The position numbers and the translations under genes are program-made. A DNA stretch of 8,521 nucleotides, from the NCBI GenBank assembly GCA_047619485.1, contig JBLHKE010000319.1:1-8521 (forward strand). The letters are read 5' to 3'. Below the pieces are notes generated by a model. The model was given only the letters and a program-made list of their open reading frames with translations, was not told the DNA's origin and ran no database searches. Source of the DNA: JBLHKE01 sp047619485 (lineage in GTDB: Bacteria; Verrucomicrobiota; Verrucomicrobiia; Verrucomicrobiales; DEV007). Every line of letters begins with the position of its first letter. The first letter of the stretch is position 1. This document shows, one piece after another, positions 6,745 to 8,521 of this stretch.

Positions 6745-6773
6745 TTGGCTCGATCGGCCTAAAATGATAGGAA
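6745..6773 (+). promoter_or_regulatory. Possible promoter of the CAP-protein gene
   Basis: TTGGCT (6745-6750) and TAGGAA (6768-6773) are 17 bases apart in the 93-bp space between the divergent thioredoxin-like and CAP genes, and would start transcription about 38 bases before the ATG at 6818. The -10 match is only fair. The minus-strand promoter for the thioredoxin-like gene must overlap this region; TATCAT at 6764-6769 on that strand is a weak candidate. Confidence 0.35.
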
Positions 6774-6817
6774 TATGCGCGTCCTAGCCACCCGATTTGG
6801 GTTTCTGGACAAGGGTT

Positions 6818-7954
6818 ATGTATCAATCGATCCACGCTCCCGACACGGGAATCGCGCAAGGACTGCGAGCCGTTGTGCTCGTCGCCTTCGTCGTGCTGGC
6901 ATTCTTGCGTGGTTCGGCGGAGGCAGTTTCGATCTCTGAGTTCGATGAAGAACGCGCGCAGGAAGTGCTGCGCAGCGCAGATGCGAAATCGCGCACGCTT
7001 GTCTACCGCGCCTGCCGGGGACTCGGCAGCGCGGGGCAGTCCCTCTACCGCCGGGTGCTCGAATCGGCACTCGCCTACCACGAGTGGAGGATCGAGGACT
7101 CGATCGACCTAGCAAGGGCGGAGGCGAACAAGTTTTCGGGCACGCTGTCGAAACTGAAACAGCAGCGGCAGTTCGCGCTGGAATACACCTTGGCGGACCT
7201 GGCACGGGACGCCGCCCACATGACGGAATTGCAGCGCTCTCACGGGGATGCGGAATTGTGGTTCAAGGAAACCAAGGCGCAACACGGACGGGCGATCGCC
7301 AGCATGGAGGTGATCAATAGTTCGGCCACCGCGATCGATGAGATCCGCCGGGAGATCGCCCACTGCGACGGCAAGGCGGCGGGAATTTCGCAGCGCACTT
7401 TCAATCGGGTGATGAGCAAGCACTCGACCTTCGCGTCAAACTTGCACGACCGGCTCGGGGAGCTGGCGGCCTTCCGCAAGGCAGCGCACCGACACGCGAA
7501 GGCACTGAAATACAATCGCGCCCAGACCTGGGCGACGGTGGAGATGCGCACCTTCGTCGACATGCTAAACGAACGCCGCCACGCGCTAGGGCTCTCCTCC
7601 CTGTATCTCGAGAAGCGCTTGTCGGTGGCCTGCGCGTCGCACTCGCGCGAGATGGTGGAGTTGGAATACATCGCGCACCGTTCGCCAGTGATCGAGAATT
7701 CGACGCCGGACAAACGTGCTGCGAAGGCGAAGTACCCGGGCACTTTCGTCGGCGAGAACCTGTTCTTCTATGTAAGCCCGCAGAATGCCCGCGCAGCCTT
7801 CGATGCCTGGTGGGAGAGTGACGGACACCGCTTCGTAATGTTCGATCCCAAGTCGGAACAGATCGGGCTCTCGAACTCGCCGGCGACCCACTGGGCGATG
7901 ATGACCGGGGTGGCGCCAGTCAGCGCAGCGATCGAGACGGCGTGCGCGGAGTGA
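6818..7954 (+). CDS. Secreted CAP/SCP-domain protein with helical N-terminal region
   Basis: The 378-residue protein has a signal peptide (hydrophobic core about residues 18-30, cleavage after A34-E-A36). Residues about 40-240 are a charged, alanine-rich, mostly helical and perhaps coiled-coil region that I do not recognise. The C-terminal CAP domain (cysteine-rich secretory protein/antigen 5/PR-1 fold; about 246-368) opens with FVDMLNERRHALGL. It holds the family residues: H-S-R-E-M, the first site histidine in YIAH287RSP, G-E313-N, and W-W-E-S-D-G-H337-R. Bacterial CAP proteins are envelope or secreted proteins of mostly unknown activity. The ATG at 6818 gives the best signal peptide; a TTG at 6797 would add seven residues. 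AGGG lies only two bases from the ATG, too close for a good Shine-Dalgarno. No clear terminator follows. Function is not predictable beyond export and the fold. Confidence 0.87.
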   Translation: MYQSIHAPDTGIAQGLRAVVLVAFVVLAFLRGSAEAVSISEFDEERAQEVLRSADAKSRTLVYRACRGLGSAGQSLYRRVLESALAYHEWRIEDSIDLARAEANKFSGTLSKLKQQRQFALEYTLADLARDAAHMTELQRSHGDAELWFKETKAQHGRAIASMEVINSSATAIDEIRREIAHCDGKAAGISQRTFNRVMSKHSTFASNLHDRLGELAAFRKAAHRHAKALKYNRAQTWATVEMRTFVDMLNERRHALGLSSLYLEKRLSVACASHSREMVELEYIAHRSPVIENSTPDKRAAKAKYPGTFVGENLFFYVSPQNARAAFDAWWESDGHRFVMFDPKSEQIGLSNSPATHWAMMTGVAPVSAAIETACAE

Positions 7955-8019
7955 GGTTTCGGCCTGTCGAGCTTGGAGCATCCGTCCTTGTCGCCCCAAC
8001 CCCAACTGCTGCACTGTCA

Positions 8020-8129
8020 GAGGCTGGAGAAGCTGTCGGGGAAATCCGGGCGCAGCAGGCGATGGCGTAACTTCGATTTTGAAATCAAAGTTACCGCTGA
8101 CGGGAGCTGGGGAGGCTGTCGGGAAAATC
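8020..8129. repeat. Direct repeat pair around a hairpin
   Basis: Segments 8020-8046 and 8103-8129 match at about 22 of 27 positions in the same orientation (core GCTGTCGGG). They lie 83 bases apart and flank the hairpin at 8067-8094. The second copy contains the 15-mer shared with 507-521 and marks the putative IS end. The first copy may be a decayed IS end or the mark of an earlier insertion. The rest of 7955-8294 has no gene. Confidence 0.6.
8067..8094. repeat. Hairpin, copy 2 of the 3390 palindrome family
   Basis: The arms 8067-8079 and 8082-8094 pair at 12 of 13 positions. The left arm contains ACTTCGATTT, identical to the core of the hairpin at 3390-3418, and the outer bases differ by compensating changes (GTAACTT/AAGTTAC against GTCACTT/AAGTGAC). 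It lies 112 bases after the CAP gene stop and has no T-tract. Paired changes on both arms suggest that the folded structure, not just the sequence, is kept. Confidence 0.75.
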
Positions 8130-8521
8130 ATTTTGATCGCGCTCCCACTTTCTGGGTCACGTGTTAAGTCTGTGTTTTGGCGAGGGCTCGCTCTTTTTCG
8201 GTTTTACCCGATCCTGTTTCTACCCTGGCTCTTATCTCGCCTTCGTTGTCGCTCGATCCCGCGTTCTGATGACCTGCACGCCCAGTTTCCTCCCTCAAGC
8301 TGCCACCGCTGCCCGCCTCGCTGCACTTGCCTCCCTCATCTGGCGGATCAGCTCGTGCACTCCGAGCACCTTGAGCGCACGCTTGAAGTTGTACGACCAG
8401 AAGCTCAGCTTGACCTCTGCCCCAGCGAGCTCTTTGCCGCGGCACAGCACTCCGGCCCCGTAGCCCATCGCCGCCTTCACGCTGCCGAATGGGTGTTCGG
8501 CTAGCGCGCCGCGTTTCACCA
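8112..8521 (-). mobile_element. IS1182-like insertion sequence, partial, 3' end
   Basis: The element's transposase reads leftward from the right window edge to 8295, and the probable terminal sequence GAGGCTGTCGGGAAA lies at 8112-8126. The 165 or so bases between stop codon and end hold nothing I recognise, a rather long untranslated tail for such elements. The other end lies outside the window, so the inverted terminal repeat and target duplication cannot be verified here. Confidence 0.6.
8295..8521 (-). CDS. IS1182-like transposase, C-terminal part
   Basis: The last 74 or so codons of a DDE transposase enter from the right edge; the GTG at 8519 is internal and not a start. The motif A-E-H-P-F-G-S-V-K-A-A-M-G-Y, then L-C-R-G-K-E-L-A-G-A-E-V-K-L, then W-S-Y-N-F-K-R-A-L-K-V-L-G is the conserved C-terminal block of IS1182/IS5-type transposases. 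It probably includes the third catalytic acid in EHPFG and the usual Y-N-x-K-R helix. The reading frame is intact to its TGA stop in this part. Whether the whole enzyme is complete cannot be judged. Confidence 0.85.
   Translation of the reverse strand, partial: VKRGALAEHPFGSVKAAMGYGAGVLCRGKELAGAEVKLSFWSYNFKRALKVLGVHELIRQMREASAARRAAVAA

Noticed and set aside
6725..7081. N-terminal extension of the thioredoxin-like frame to 341 residues
   Set aside because: It would overlap the divergent CAP gene and bury the signal peptide; the ATG at 6724 gives a proper exported protein.
1..8521. CRISPR array, defence cassette, prophage or toxin-antitoxin system
   Set aside because: No regularly spaced repeats, no cas, phage, toxin or restriction genes are recognisable; the complete genes are housekeeping or envelope genes, and the only mobile gene is the partial transposase at the right edge.

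Overview
This window looks like chromosomal DNA from a member of the Verrucomicrobia or a close relative in the PVC group. That is an inference from protein character and gene order: a six-domain S1 protein, a linked cdsA-dxr pair, an SRPBCC/cell-division-inhibitor-like protein, a periplasmic tryparedoxin-like protein, and mostly absent Shine-Dalgarno sequences. No rRNA or other decisive marker is present. Coding DNA is moderately GC-rich, and most genes have housekeeping roles.

Layout. Positions 1-741 hold no convincing gene. This edge region carries repeat debris: an insertion-sequence-end-like motif at 507 and a long inverted repeat at 541-631. A terminator at 671-702 ends rpsA (742-2433, minus; ribosomal protein S1). 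Between rpsA and the next gene (2434-2897) lie the long rpsA leader, a good -10 box, and a 12-bp inverted repeat that brackets the promoter. An SRPBCC-fold protein (2898-3383, plus) follows and ends in a perfect hairpin. Then come a strong promoter, rpsT (3574-3837; S20) and a strong intrinsic terminator. cdsA (3964-4881; CDP-diglyceride synthase) and dxr (4900-6051; DOXP reductoisomerase) form a short plus-strand operon. Facing dxr, with 4 bp between the stop codons, is a membrane-anchored thioredoxin-like protein (6056-6724, minus). It is divergent from a secreted CAP-domain protein (6818-7954, plus). The right edge (about 8020-8521) holds short direct repeats, a second hairpin related to the one at 3390, and the 3' end of an IS1182-like insertion sequence whose transposase runs out of the window.

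Functional picture. rpsA and rpsT serve translation. cdsA and dxr serve phospholipid and isoprenoid (MEP pathway) precursor synthesis, a pairing common in bacteria. The thioredoxin-like and CAP proteins both appear to be exported and probably act in the cell envelope. The accessory content is repeats and IS relics, not a gene system. I found no CRISPR array, defence cassette, toxin-antitoxin pair, prophage gene or tRNA. The most interesting unexplained signals are the two related hairpins about 4.7 kb apart, the IS-end-like motif present in three copies, and the inverted repeat around the rpsA promoter.
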